A DNA stretch of 7,729 bases from positions 1-7,729 of the forward strand of contig CAMOMF010000171.1 of the NCBI GenBank assembly GCA_946619625.1. Direction: 5' to 3'. The stretch is from an uncultured Bacteroidales bacterium. GTDB taxonomy: Bacteria > Bacteroidota > Bacteroidia > Bacteroidales > Paludibacteraceae. Shown here piece by piece: positions 1 through 6,896 of this stretch (the first letter of the stretch is position 1; every line of letters starts with the position of its first letter). Below the pieces are notes generated by a model. The model did not search any database, was not told the origin of the DNA, and saw only the letters and a program-made list of their open reading frames with translations. The position numbers and the translations under genes were made by a program.

Positions 1-1
1 A

Positions 2-316
2 ATCCCAGCCAAAACCATCCACCAAAGGTTTGACTTTTTGAATATCCTGTGCAGAGTCGATGCTGACAATGATGATACGTACGCCTGTCTCGTCCTGCCA
101 GTCGGCATACAACTCGTTCAGCGCTTTCAGTTCGCGCAGACACGGCTTGCACCATGTCGCCCAAAAGGAGATAATCATCGGCTTGCCGTGGTTGGTTAGT
201 TCGGCGGTGTTCACATTCTTGCCGTCCAGGTCTTTCAGTTGTACACCGGGGAGAGAGGCGGTAGCGTGGAAAACCAGGATGGTGAGGAGTGCCAGTATGG
301 ATAATATCTTTTTCAT
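2..316 (-). CDS. TlpA-like thioredoxin-fold protein, N-terminal part
   Basis: Only the first 105 codons are present; the gene runs off the left edge. Residues 1-20 form a signal peptide (MKK, a hydrophobic stretch of Leu/Ile/Val, then HATA before SLPG), with no lipobox Cys, so the protein should be exported to the periplasm. A thioredoxin fold follows, with the redox motif WCKPC at residues 55-59 (Cys56, Cys59) inside FWATWCKPC, then the beta strand RIIIVSID typical of TlpA/ResA proteins. Such proteins reduce or exchange disulfides in the envelope, for instance in cytochrome c maturation; the partner cannot be told here. The ATG lies 10 nt after the antiporter stop, so it is probably the third gene of the uvrA operon. 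The family call is firm; the specific role is open. Confidence 0.88.
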   Translation of the reverse strand, partial: MKKILSILALLTILVFHATASLPGVQLKDLDGKNVNTAELTNHGKPMIISFWATWCKPCLRELKALNELYADWQDETGVRIIIVSIDSAQDIQKVKPLVDGFGWD

Positions 317-326
317 AAAAAGTAAA

Positions 327-2321
327 TTATGAGTGCGAATGCCTGGATTGCAGTCGCTGTAATAGTGCAAAATTCGATTCGTTGTGCCGGTTGAATACCG
401 AAAAGAAAGTGTTGTTGGGCTGTATGCCCAACTGCTGGTAAGGGAAGATGACGAGGAAGTTCTTGTCCATGAAATGCCTGCGGAGCACCTCCGGTGTATG
501 TTGCATGGCGGGTTGGTAGGAGACGGTGGAGGGTCGTGCCTGCACAATGACAATCAGTTGGTTCTCAGGGACGCGCTCGGCTATCCGGGGCAGAACGCTC
601 CAATCGCTGACGTTCTCCTGCGTGACCTCGGCTTTGTTTTGCTGCACCAGAAGGGCGACCAGTGTGCGCCAGTCGTTGTAGCCGGGCTCTTTCTGCGAGA
701 AATCCGGTGCCAGAATGCGTACGGAGGTGATGGTCTTGAGCGGCTGTACCGAGTGCGTCAGCCAGATACCTTGTCCAGCGGTGGTGAGCAGTGGGTTGAT
801 GGCTTTGCCGTATGCCTCTTCATCGGTCGGGAACTCGGCAAAGATATGAGTGATTTGCTCGGCGTTGGCGATGTTGAGTATGCCGTTCGATACGTTTGCC
901 GCCAACTGGGTGTGCATGTTCACCCTTTGTTCGGACGCTGCGGCTTGTCGTGCCAACAACTCCATCTGACGTTCGGCAGCGGTGCGCTGGTGCTCGCCGT
1001 GAATGACAGCCAAGGCATGGAACCCTACCGATTTGTGGGCGTTGAAAGTGGAGAAAGGGAAGTGGAACAGCCGGAACTGCGGTTCGGGCAGGAAAAGCAG
1101 GAAATTGCGCCGTTCGGCAGGCGTGACCGTGTCGGAGGCGTCCTCGGCTTTCAGCGCGATATTCTTAGCCGCATGTTCGGTAAAGAACGAACTGACGGTA
1201 CAAGTAATCAGAATCATGATGACCGTGGCGTTCATTACGTTCTCGTCCAGCAGTCGCCCGCCGCCGGGCATGATGACGTTGTAGGCGATGGTTACCGCCG
1301 CCAGTGAGCCCGCCGCTTTGGCAGAGGATAGACCGAATGCCAGTTGGCGTTCCAAGCCGGACAATCGGAATGTTTTCTGTCCCAACCATGCCGCCGCCCA
1401 TTTGCCGAGCAGTGCCGCCCCTGTGATTGCCGCTGCCAGCGCCGTTGCCGTCCAGCCTGAGGTGAAAGCGCGCAGGTCAATCAGCAGCCCCACACCGAAC
1501 AGGAAGACGGGAATGAAGAAAGCGTTGCCCATGAAGTTGATTTTGTTCATCAGGGGGGACAGGTTGGGAATCTGTCTGTTCAGTGCCAATCCAGCAAGAA
1601 ACACACCGAGGACAGGCTCCAGACCTGCCAACCATGCCATCACACCCGCCAATGCCGCCATCAGCATGACAAAAGTGAACTCCACTATGGAATCATTGAA
1701 CCGCTTGAACGTCCATTCCGCCATTTTGGGCATGGCGTAAAAGAGAACCGCCAACATCAGTGCCGTCCCCGCCCCCATGCGAACCAAGACGCGGGGACTG
1801 ACCGACCCCTCTGTGAACGAAGGTATGACGGCGAGGAAGATCATTGCAGCCGTCACTGACACGATGGTGCCGCCGATGATAAGGCTCACCACGCGGTTGC
1901 GCTGGATATTGTAGCGGCTCACCACCGGGTAAGTGATCAGGGTGTGACTGCCCAGCATGGACCCCAGCAGCAGGGCACTTGCCATCGAGTAGTCAAAGGC
2001 GTAGAAAGCCACGGCAAACCCCATCAGGAACGGCAGGGTGAAGGTGTACAGTCCGAACAGGATACTCTTGTATTTCTCGCGCCGCAGGTCGTTCAGGCTG
2101 ATTTCGATACCGGAGGTGAACATCAGGTACAGCAAGCCCAGACTGCCGAGTGTTGTCAGCGTCTCGTCTCGGGCTATCCATCCCAAGCCGTTCGGCCCCA
2201 CCACTACGCCTGCCACAATCAGTCCTACGATGGCGGGGACATGCACCTTGTCGCACAGGATAGGCACGACAAGGATGATGAGCAGGACAATGGATACTAT
2301 GAGCAGGCTGTGGGTAATCAT
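327..2321 (-). CDS. CPA2-family cation:proton antiporter with C-terminal soluble domain
   Basis: This 664-residue protein has an N-terminal Na+/H+ exchanger-type membrane domain (about residues 4-385, roughly 12 hydrophobic segments) and a cytoplasmic tail (about 400-664) that I take to be universal-stress-protein-like, as in Bacteroidota relatives. Family landmarks are VPAIVGLIVAGVVVGPNGLG (28-47), LYLMFTSGIEI (64-74), GSHTLITYPVVSR (124-136) and EPVLGVFLAGL (235-245). It should exchange monovalent cations for protons across the inner membrane. In TM5 the sequence is GGTIVSVTAAM (150-160). From memory, relatives have a T-D pair where S155-V156 lies, so a key ion-binding Asp appears to be missing; a Lys (K335) stands in the later LSSAKAAGSL segment. 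The ATG lies one base after the uvrA stop. The family call is strong, the transported ion unknown, and transport activity doubtful. Confidence 0.9.
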   Translation of the reverse strand: MITHSLLIVSIVLLIILVVPILCDKVHVPAIVGLIVAGVVVGPNGLGWIARDETLTTLGSLGLLYLMFTSGIEISLNDLRREKYKSILFGLYTFTLPFLMGFAVAFYAFDYSMASALLLGSMLGSHTLITYPVVSRYNIQRNRVVSLIIGGTIVSVTAAMIFLAVIPSFTEGSVSPRVLVRMGAGTALMLAVLFYAMPKMAEWTFKRFNDSIVEFTFVMLMAALAGVMAWLAGLEPVLGVFLAGLALNRQIPNLSPLMNKINFMGNAFFIPVFLFGVGLLIDLRAFTSGWTATALAAAITGAALLGKWAAAWLGQKTFRLSGLERQLAFGLSSAKAAGSLAAVTIAYNVIMPGGGRLLDENVMNATVIMILITCTVSSFFTEHAAKNIALKAEDASDTVTPAERRNFLLFLPEPQFRLFHFPFSTFNAHKSVGFHALAVIHGEHQRTAAERQMELLARQAAASEQRVNMHTQLAANVSNGILNIANAEQITHIFAEFPTDEEAYGKAINPLLTTAGQGIWLTHSVQPLKTITSVRILAPDFSQKEPGYNDWRTLVALLVQQNKAEVTQENVSDWSVLPRIAERVPENQLIVIVQARPSTVSYQPAMQHTPEVLRRHFMDKNFLVIFPYQQLGIQPNNTFFSVFNRHNESNFALLQRLQSRHSHS

Positions 2322-2322
2322 A

Positions 2323-4959
2323 TCATAAGAAGGGCGCTGTACGGCTGTTTTTATTGCGTTTCACTTGTTTTTGACTGCCCGCTGCCACTATCATGCCACC
2401 GTCCCTGCCGCCCTCGGGTCCCAGGTCGATAATATGGTCCGCCGCCTTGATGACATCCAGATTGTGCTCGATGACGATCACGGTGTTGCCTTTGTCCACC
2501 AACTGTTGCAGAACGTCCAGAAGGACGCGTATGTCTTCGAAATGCAGCCCCGTGGTAGGCTCGTCCAAGATGTACAGTGTCTTGCCGGTTGAGGGACGAG
2601 CCAATTCGGTGGCAAGTTTAATACGCTGTGCTTCGCCGCCAGAAAGGGTGTTTGCCGCCTGCCCCAGTTTCAGGTACCCCAGACCGACCTGTTGCAGTGT
2701 GCGTATCTTGTTCAGGATATGCGGTTGTGCCTCGAAGAACTCGACCGCCTGGTTGATAGTCATATCCAGCACATCGGCGATACTCTTGCCCTTGAACCGT
2801 GCTTCGAGCGTCTCGCGGTTGTACCGTTGTCCGCCGCACACCTCGCATGGCACATACACATCGGGCAGGAAGCGCATCTCTATGGTCTTGTACCCGTTGC
2901 CGGCGCACTCGTCGCACCGCCCGCCTTTGGTGTTGAACGAGAACCGCCCCTGTTTCCATCCGCGGATACGCGACTCCGGCAGTTCGGCGAACAGTGCACG
3001 TATGTCGCTGAACACGCCCGTGTAGGTGGCGGGGTTACTGCGCGGCGTGCGACCGATGGGCGACTGGTTGACAGCCACCACTTTATCTATCGCCGCGGTG
3101 AAATCCTGCTGTTCCCCGCCTTCCTGCACAAAGCAGGCATCGTACGGCATGGGTCGGCGAAGCGAGCGGTAGAAACGCTGCGACAGGATAGGGTAGAGTG
3201 TCTTGTTGATGAGGGTCGATTTGCCCGAGCCCGACACGCCTGTCACTACGATGAAAGTGCCCAAGGGGAATCGTGCGGTGACGTTCTTCAGATTATTGCC
3301 CTTGCAGCCGGTCAGGACCAGTTCGGCACCCTTGCCTTGACGTTTCTTGCTGCCGGGGATAGTACGTTTGCCGTTCAGGTAGTCGGCGGTCAGCGTGTCT
3401 GTCTGCAGCATGTCCCCGGGTGTGCCGCTGAACAGCACATGCCCGCCCAAGCGTCCTGCTTTGGGTCCAATGTCCACTATCCAGTCGGCACTGCGCATCA
3501 TCTGCTCATCGTGCTCCACTACGATAATAGTATTACCCATATCCCTCAACTCTTTGAGCGAGTTGATCAGCCTTTCGTTGTCGCGCTGGTGCAGACCTAT
3601 ACTCGGCTCGTCGAGGATATACAGTACGTTCACGAGCCGGCTGCCTATCTGGGTTGCCAGACGTATGCGCTGTGCCTCGCCGCCGGACAGCGAGTCGCCC
3701 GGGCGGTTCAGGTTGAGGTACTGCAAACCCACTGCCTCCAGAAAGGCGAGACGCTTGTCGATTTCCTTGATGATCTCATCGGCGATGCGTTGTTGGCGTG
3801 CACTCAGGGGCACATCGCGCAGATAGGCGCGCAGTTCGCCCAAGTCCAAGTTCGCCAGTTCGGAGATGTTCTTGTCGCCGATGCGGAACATTAGCGACTC
3901 GCGTCGGAGGCGCATGCCATGGCACTCGGGACATTCCTGCATGTCGGATGGCTCTTCCTGCGACTCGTTCTCAGAAGGTTTGTTAGGGTCGCTGATTTTG
4001 CCCTCCAGCCACGCTATCACGCTCTCTTCGTCCGGCAGGTCGTCATTGCTTTTTTTATCTGTTGCTACTATACCTAATCCGCGGCAGCAAGGGCACCAGC
4101 CCTGCGGTGTGTTGAAGGAGAAAGAGTGTGGCGCAGGCTCGGCGTAGGCGATGCCGGTGGTCGGGCACATCAGTGAGCGGGAGAAATAGTGCAGGGTGTC
4201 ATCCCCTTTGCGTGTGACCATACACATGCCATCGCCCAACTGCATGGCGTGGCTGACCGATTCCATCACCCGCTTCCTTTCGTCCTCGTTGTTCTGTGCA
4301 TGGGCGTCCGGGTCGATCTTGAGTCTGTCCACCACCACTTCGATGGTGTGGTTCTTGTAACGGTCCACCCGCATGCCTTGTACCAGTTCCTGTATCTCGC
4401 CGTCCACACGCACATACACAAACCCCTTCTTGCGGGTCTGTTCGAACAACTCCTTGTAGTGACCTTTCCGGTTGTTCACCAATGGCGCGAGGATATACAG
4501 CGCCTCGCCGGCGTAGTCGTGGAGGATGATATCGGTAATCTGTTCGTCGGTGTAGTGCACCATGGGTTCGCCGGTGTTGTACGAGTAAGCCACGGAAGCG
4601 CGTGCGTACAGCAAACGCAGGTAGTCGTAAACCTCGGTGATGGTCCCCACCGTAGAGCGGGGATTGTGCGAGGTGGTCTTCTGGTCGATACTGATGACCG
4701 GCGACAGACCTGTAATCTTGTCCACCTCGGGACGTTGCATGTTATTCAGGAATCCGCGGGCGTATGCCGAGAACGTGTCGATGTACCGGCGCTGCCCCTC
4801 CGCAAAAATAGTGTCGAAAGCGAGACTCGACTTCCCGCTTCCGCTCAGTCCGGTAAGAACGGTTAACTTGCCGCGCGGTATGCGCACGTTGACGTTCTTG
4901 AGGTTATGCACCCTTGCACCGGTCACTTCGATCCAACCTTCTTCTTTCACTTTCGGCAT
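2323..4959 (-). CDS. uvrA: UvrA, excinuclease ABC subunit A, with shortened insertion domain
   Basis: This is the DNA-damage-sensing ATPase of nucleotide excision repair; it loads UvrB at lesions. Both ABC modules are complete: Walker A GLSGSGKSS (37-45) and GVSGSGKST (574-582), signatures LSGGE at 424 and 772, Walker B YILDEPS (447) and YILDEPT (796), switch His at 483 and 832. The UvrB-binding region (about 119-250) is present. The C-terminal zinc finger is intact (Cys682, 685, 705, 708). The first zinc motif has C265-P-T-T followed by C289 and C292, so one ligand is a Thr; I recall this as common in Bacteroidota. The segment between C292 and the next CPEC (C343) is only 50 residues, against about 125 in E. 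coli, so the insertion domain is much reduced. Total length 878 compares with about 940. The start is the only in-frame ATG near the conserved N-terminus. First gene of the operon. Confidence 0.96.
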   Translation of the reverse strand: MPKVKEEGWIEVTGARVHNLKNVNVRIPRGKLTVLTGLSGSGKSSLAFDTIFAEGQRRYIDTFSAYARGFLNNMQRPEVDKITGLSPVISIDQKTTSHNPRSTVGTITEVYDYLRLLYARASVAYSYNTGEPMVHYTDEQITDIILHDYAGEALYILAPLVNNRKGHYKELFEQTRKKGFVYVRVDGEIQELVQGMRVDRYKNHTIEVVVDRLKIDPDAHAQNNEDERKRVMESVSHAMQLGDGMCMVTRKGDDTLHYFSRSLMCPTTGIAYAEPAPHSFSFNTPQGWCPCCRGLGIVATDKKSNDDLPDEESVIAWLEGKISDPNKPSENESQEEPSDMQECPECHGMRLRRESLMFRIGDKNISELANLDLGELRAYLRDVPLSARQQRIADEIIKEIDKRLAFLEAVGLQYLNLNRPGDSLSGGEAQRIRLATQIGSRLVNVLYILDEPSIGLHQRDNERLINSLKELRDMGNTIIVVEHDEQMMRSADWIVDIGPKAGRLGGHVLFSGTPGDMLQTDTLTADYLNGKRTIPGSKKRQGKGAELVLTGCKGNNLKNVTARFPLGTFIVVTGVSGSGKSTLINKTLYPILSQRFYRSLRRPMPYDACFVQEGGEQQDFTAAIDKVVAVNQSPIGRTPRSNPATYTGVFSDIRALFAELPESRIRGWKQGRFSFNTKGGRCDECAGNGYKTIEMRFLPDVYVPCEVCGGQRYNRETLEARFKGKSIADVLDMTINQAVEFFEAQPHILNKIRTLQQVGLGYLKLGQAANTLSGGEAQRIKLATELARPSTGKTLYILDEPTTGLHFEDIRVLLDVLQQLVDKGNTVIVIEHNLDVIKAADHIIDLGPEGGRDGGMIVAAGSQKQVKRNKNSRTAPFL

Positions 4960-5034
4960 AACACATAAGTAACAGAACAGACTTTAGCCCGTTCCATTTG
5001 GGTTCCTGTTAAAAAGCAGAACCATTTGCGGGTG

Positions 5035-5066
5035 CAAAGGTACTGCTTTTTTTTGAAATGACCAAA
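5035..5066 (-). promoter_or_regulatory. Bacteroidota-type promoter for the uvrA operon
   Basis: Read on the minus strand there is a -33 box TTTG (5066-5063), a 20-bp spacer, and a -7 box TACCTTTG (5042-5035), an exact match to the Bacteroidota consensus TAnnTTTG with a usual spacer. It faces uvrA and would give a leader of about 70 nt. The -33 box lies inside a small dyad, CCAAATATTTTGG (5062-5074). Confidence 0.8.
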
Positions 5067-5101
5067 TATTTTGGCGTTTTTTTTCCGTTTTTAGGGAAAA
5101 A
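5062..5101. promoter_or_regulatory. Two small dyads between the divergent promoters
   Basis: CCAAA/TTTGG around TAT (5062-5074) overlaps the uvrA -33 box. A second perfect 7-bp stem, TTTTTCC (5080-5086) with GGAAAAA (5095-5101), sits just upstream of the tsaD -33 box. Either could be an operator; neither matches a regulator site I can name, and the AT-rich sequence makes chance dyads likely. Confidence 0.3.
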
Positions 5102-5103
5102 CC

Positions 5104-5134
5104 TTGCGTATGTCAAAAAAAAGCAGTAACTTTG
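5104..5134 (+). promoter_or_regulatory. Bacteroidota-type promoter for tsaD
   Basis: A -33 box TTG (5104-5106), a 20-bp spacer and a -7 box TAACTTTG (5127-5134) match the Bacteroidota consensus. The spacer equals that of the opposing uvrA promoter. Transcription should begin shortly after 5134, giving a very short leader before the ATG at 5156. This settles the tsaD start: the in-frame TTG at 5132 lies inside the -7 box and cannot be in the transcript. Confidence 0.8.
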
Positions 5135-5155
5135 CAGGCAGATAGGATTTTGAAC

Positions 5156-6205
5156 ATGAATAGCGATATCACAATATTAGGTATAGAAAGTTCGTGCGAT
5201 GACACGTCCGCAGCGGTTATCCGCAACGGCGTGTTGCTGAGCAACGTGATTGCATCGCAGAAAGTGCACGAAGAGTACGGTGGCGTAGTGCCGGAGTTGG
5301 CGTCGCGGGCGCACCAGCAGAATATCGTGCCGGTAATCGATACGGCGCTGAAGCGTGCCGGTGTCAGCAAGGACCGTTTGTCCGCCATCGCTTTCACCCG
5401 CGGTCCCGGACTGCTGGGTTCGTTGCTGGTGGGCACCTCTTTCGCCAAAGGGCTGGCGCTCAGCCTGCATATCCCTTTGGTGGATGTCAACCACCTGCAA
5501 GGGCACGTGTTGGCACATTTTGTGGAGGACGGTACGGGTCGCGACAAACCGACGTTCCCTTTCCTGTGCCTGCTTGTCAGTGGCGGAAACAGCCAGATAG
5601 TATTGGTGCGTGCGTATAACGACATGCAGATTATCGGTCAGACTATCGATGACGCAGCGGGCGAGGCGTTCGACAAGTGCGCCAAGGTCATGGGTTTGCC
5701 TTACCCTGGCGGTCCGTGGATAGACAGGCTTGCCAAGGAGGGCAACCCTGAGGCGTTCCACTTCGCCAAGCCGCAGATAAAGGGGTACGACTACTCTTTC
5801 TCCGGGCTGAAGACATCTTTTCTGTACACTCTGCGCGACATGCTCAATGAGCAGGGGTTGCAGACTGTTGACGAATTGGCGGAGCGTGTGCCCCACTTGC
5901 GCGAAGACCTATGTGCTTCGTTGCAACGGACGGTGGTGGACATACTGATGAAGAAACTGCGCCAAGCCGCCAAGGACCTCAAGATCGACACCGTTGCCGT
6001 GGCGGGCGGAGTCAGTGCCAACAGTGCTTTGCGCGAGGCGTTTATCGATTATGGCAAGCGCTACCATGCTGCCGTGTTCATTCCTCCGTTCTCGTTCACT
6101 ACGGACAACGCCGCAATGATTGCGCAGGCAGGCTACTTCAAGTACCTTGACGGTCAGTACTGTCCCCTGTCAGAGGTTCCTTTCGCCAAAACGAAAATTA
6201 GTTAA
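5156..6205 (+). CDS. tsaD: TsaD, tRNA N6-adenosine threonylcarbamoyltransferase
   Basis: This 349-residue protein transfers the threonylcarbamoyl group onto A37 of ANN-decoding tRNAs (t6A37), working in the cytoplasm with TsaB, TsaE and the product of TsaC. It is a complete Kae1/TsaD protein of usual length: N-terminal GIESSCDDTSAA (9-20), the metal ligands His113 and His117 in NHLQGHVLAH, the partner Asp317 in TTDNAAMIA, the nucleotide-binding SGGNSQ (142-147), the GQTIDDAAGEAFDK motif (161-174), PYPGGPWID (182-190) and AGGVSAN (283-289). The start at ATG 5156 is chosen because the upstream TTG lies in the promoter. It is transcribed away from uvrA and its stop overlaps the next start (TAATG), so the exosortase is probably translationally coupled. 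Confidence 0.97.
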   Translation: MNSDITILGIESSCDDTSAAVIRNGVLLSNVIASQKVHEEYGGVVPELASRAHQQNIVPVIDTALKRAGVSKDRLSAIAFTRGPGLLGSLLVGTSFAKGLALSLHIPLVDVNHLQGHVLAHFVEDGTGRDKPTFPFLCLLVSGGNSQIVLVRAYNDMQIIGQTIDDAAGEAFDKCAKVMGLPYPGGPWIDRLAKEGNPEAFHFAKPQIKGYDYSFSGLKTSFLYTLRDMLNEQGLQTVDELAERVPHLREDLCASLQRTVVDILMKKLRQAAKDLKIDTVAVAGGVSANSALREAFIDYGKRYHAAVFIPPFSFTTDNAAMIAQAGYFKYLDGQYCPLSEVPFAKTKIS

Positions 6206-6741
6206 TGCTCCGTTCGTATCGCGATATTATCTTGTTTGCCGTGTGCCTGTTGGCGGCTAATTACTTTTGGAAATACACGGTTCAGGGTGATGAAGGCACG
6301 AACGAGGTGCTGTGGCTGGGGCTGAATATCACCGCACCTTTTCAGTTCCTTTCCGCGCATATCAGCCATGTGGCGTATGGTGTGACGCGCTGGTTCTGCC
6401 CCGAGGTGCAGTTTACCCCACCATATACGATTGCTTTCCCTTCGGGGTTTGCCTATAGTGTGGTGTGGAGTTGTACGGCGCTGAAGCAATCGTTCATTTG
6501 GTTAGTGATTATGCTTTTCGCCCGCGGCAATGCTTGGCACAAACTGTGGTTTATTCCTTTGGGTTGGGTAGTGGCATACGGTTTCAATATCCTGCGAATA
6601 ACGATGATAGGGCTGCTCTGTGCCAACCATCCCGACCGTTTCGAGTTCTATCACACATTCCTTTTCAAGTACCTTTTTTACGCCGTTCTTTTTCTCCTGT
6701 GGGTTATATGGGAGGAACGTATGAATTCCTCGGACTGGTAG
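6205..6741 (+). CDS. Exosortase/archaeosortase-family transpeptidase
   Basis: This 178-residue polytopic membrane protein has hydrophobic segments near 8-22, 35-58, 92-106, 114-138 and 151-170. The three catalytic residues expected for the family are in order and in normal settings: Cys90 in VVWSCTALKQ, Arg131 in GFNILRITMIGLL, and His150 in EFYHTFLFKY. Such enzymes cleave and re-anchor proteins with a C-terminal tripartite sorting tail (short motif, membrane helix, basic end), often linked with exopolysaccharide export. The protein is short and lacks the extra domains of EpsH-type exosortases, as in small Bacteroidota forms such as the XrtF group; I cannot assign the subtype. It starts on the last base of the tsaD stop codon. 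No substrate tail is visible in this window. The family call is confident, the role unknown. Confidence 0.87.
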   Translation: MLRSYRDIILFAVCLLAANYFWKYTVQGDEGTNEVLWLGLNITAPFQFLSAHISHVAYGVTRWFCPEVQFTPPYTIAFPSGFAYSVVWSCTALKQSFIWLVIMLFARGNAWHKLWFIPLGWVVAYGFNILRITMIGLLCANHPDRFEFYHTFLFKYLFYAVLFLLWVIWEERMNSSDW

Positions 6742-6742
6742 C

Positions 6743-6862
6743 ATGCGTCAAATCTTTGTTTGCGCCGAAGAACGCAGGAGGGACAGATACTTATTTGCGC
6801 AAATCAACCCGACTCTCCCGAGCCGGATTGACCTACCAAAGGTATATAAAGCAGGGTATTAA
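6743..6862 (+). CDS. Doubtful 39-codon ORF after the exosortase
   Basis: An ATG one base after the exosortase stop (TAGCATG) opens a 39-codon frame ending in TAA. The product begins MRQIFVCAEERRRDRY and is rich in Arg, with no signal peptide, membrane segment or recognised domain. Tight operon-like spacing is the only argument for it. Its 3' end runs into the hairpin at 6851-6872, and it could equally be a chance ORF or the remains of a truncated third gene. Confidence 0.2.
   Translation: MRQIFVCAEERRRDRYLFAQINPTLPSRIDLPKVYKAGY
6793..6804. repeat. 12-bp perfect palindrome
   Basis: ATTTGCGCAAAT reads the same on both strands. It lies in the convergent gap downstream of the exosortase. It could be a protein-binding site or the core of a short hairpin; no T-run follows to suggest a terminator. 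Its half TTTGCGC also occurs at 6759-6765. Confidence 0.4.
6809..6826 (-). other. GC-rich 7-bp hairpin, best on the minus strand
   Basis: On the minus strand CCGGCTC and GAGTCGG pair fully (one G-U wobble) around a GGGA loop; on the plus strand the same stem has an A-C mismatch. This suggests it acts, if at all, in a minus-strand transcript reading out of the 52-codon gene. It matches no RNA family I recognise. Confidence 0.3.
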
Positions 6863-6872
6863 AAAGCCCTGC
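6851..6872 (-). terminator. Probable terminator for the minus-strand secreted-protein/peptide unit
   Basis: A perfect 6-bp stem, GCAGGG (6872-6867 read on minus) with CCCTGC (6856-6851), is followed on the minus strand by TTTATATA. The plus strand has GGAAGG after the stem, so it would serve mainly the minus strand. It lies about 55 nt after the stop of the 52-codon gene. The tail is T-rich but not a clean T-run. Confidence 0.4.
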
Positions 6873-6876
6873 GGAA

Positions 6877-6896
6877 GGTCCCACGGTACAGGGACC
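6877..6896. other. GC-rich 6-bp hairpin
   Basis: GGTCCC (6877-6882) and GGGACC (6891-6896) pair perfectly around an 8-nt loop. It sits between the candidate terminator and a weaker stem, CAAG/CTTG (6906-6909 with 6916-6919). Together with the neighbouring hairpins it makes a run of structure between two convergent units, perhaps a two-way transcription barrier. Confidence 0.35.

Larger units (their letters stand above)
5033..5136. repeat. 24-bp inverted repeat framing the divergent promoters
   Basis: The left arm 5033-5056 and right arm 5113-5136 are reverse complements at 23 of 24 positions; the one mismatch (C versus A) falls in a variable base of the -7 box. The arms are separated by 56 bp. 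Each arm holds a -7 box (TACCTTTG or TAACTTTG) followed on its upstream side by GCAG-type sequence and an A/T run of eight. The match therefore goes well beyond the 8-bp promoter consensus. It could arise from an inverted duplication, or reflect a shared extended promoter or regulator site. Confidence 0.85.

Noticed and set aside
384..1307. 307-codon plus-strand ORF opposite the antiporter
   Set aside because: It is antisense to a clearly recognisable protein, and its translation shows no domain; GC-rich genes readily leave long open antisense frames. The same holds for the frames at 2692-3894, 4189-4866 (opposite uvrA) and 5177-5896 minus (opposite tsaD).
5132..5155. Longer tsaD start at an in-frame TTG (5132)
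   Set aside because: The TTG is part of the -7 promoter box TAACTTTG, upstream of where transcription can begin, and the extra eight residues precede the usual TsaD N-terminus.
6837..6844. TACCTTTG on the minus strand in the convergent gap, as a promoter
   Set aside because: It matches the -7 consensus, but no TTTG/TTG lies 19-21 bp upstream, and no gene follows on that strand before the exosortase end.
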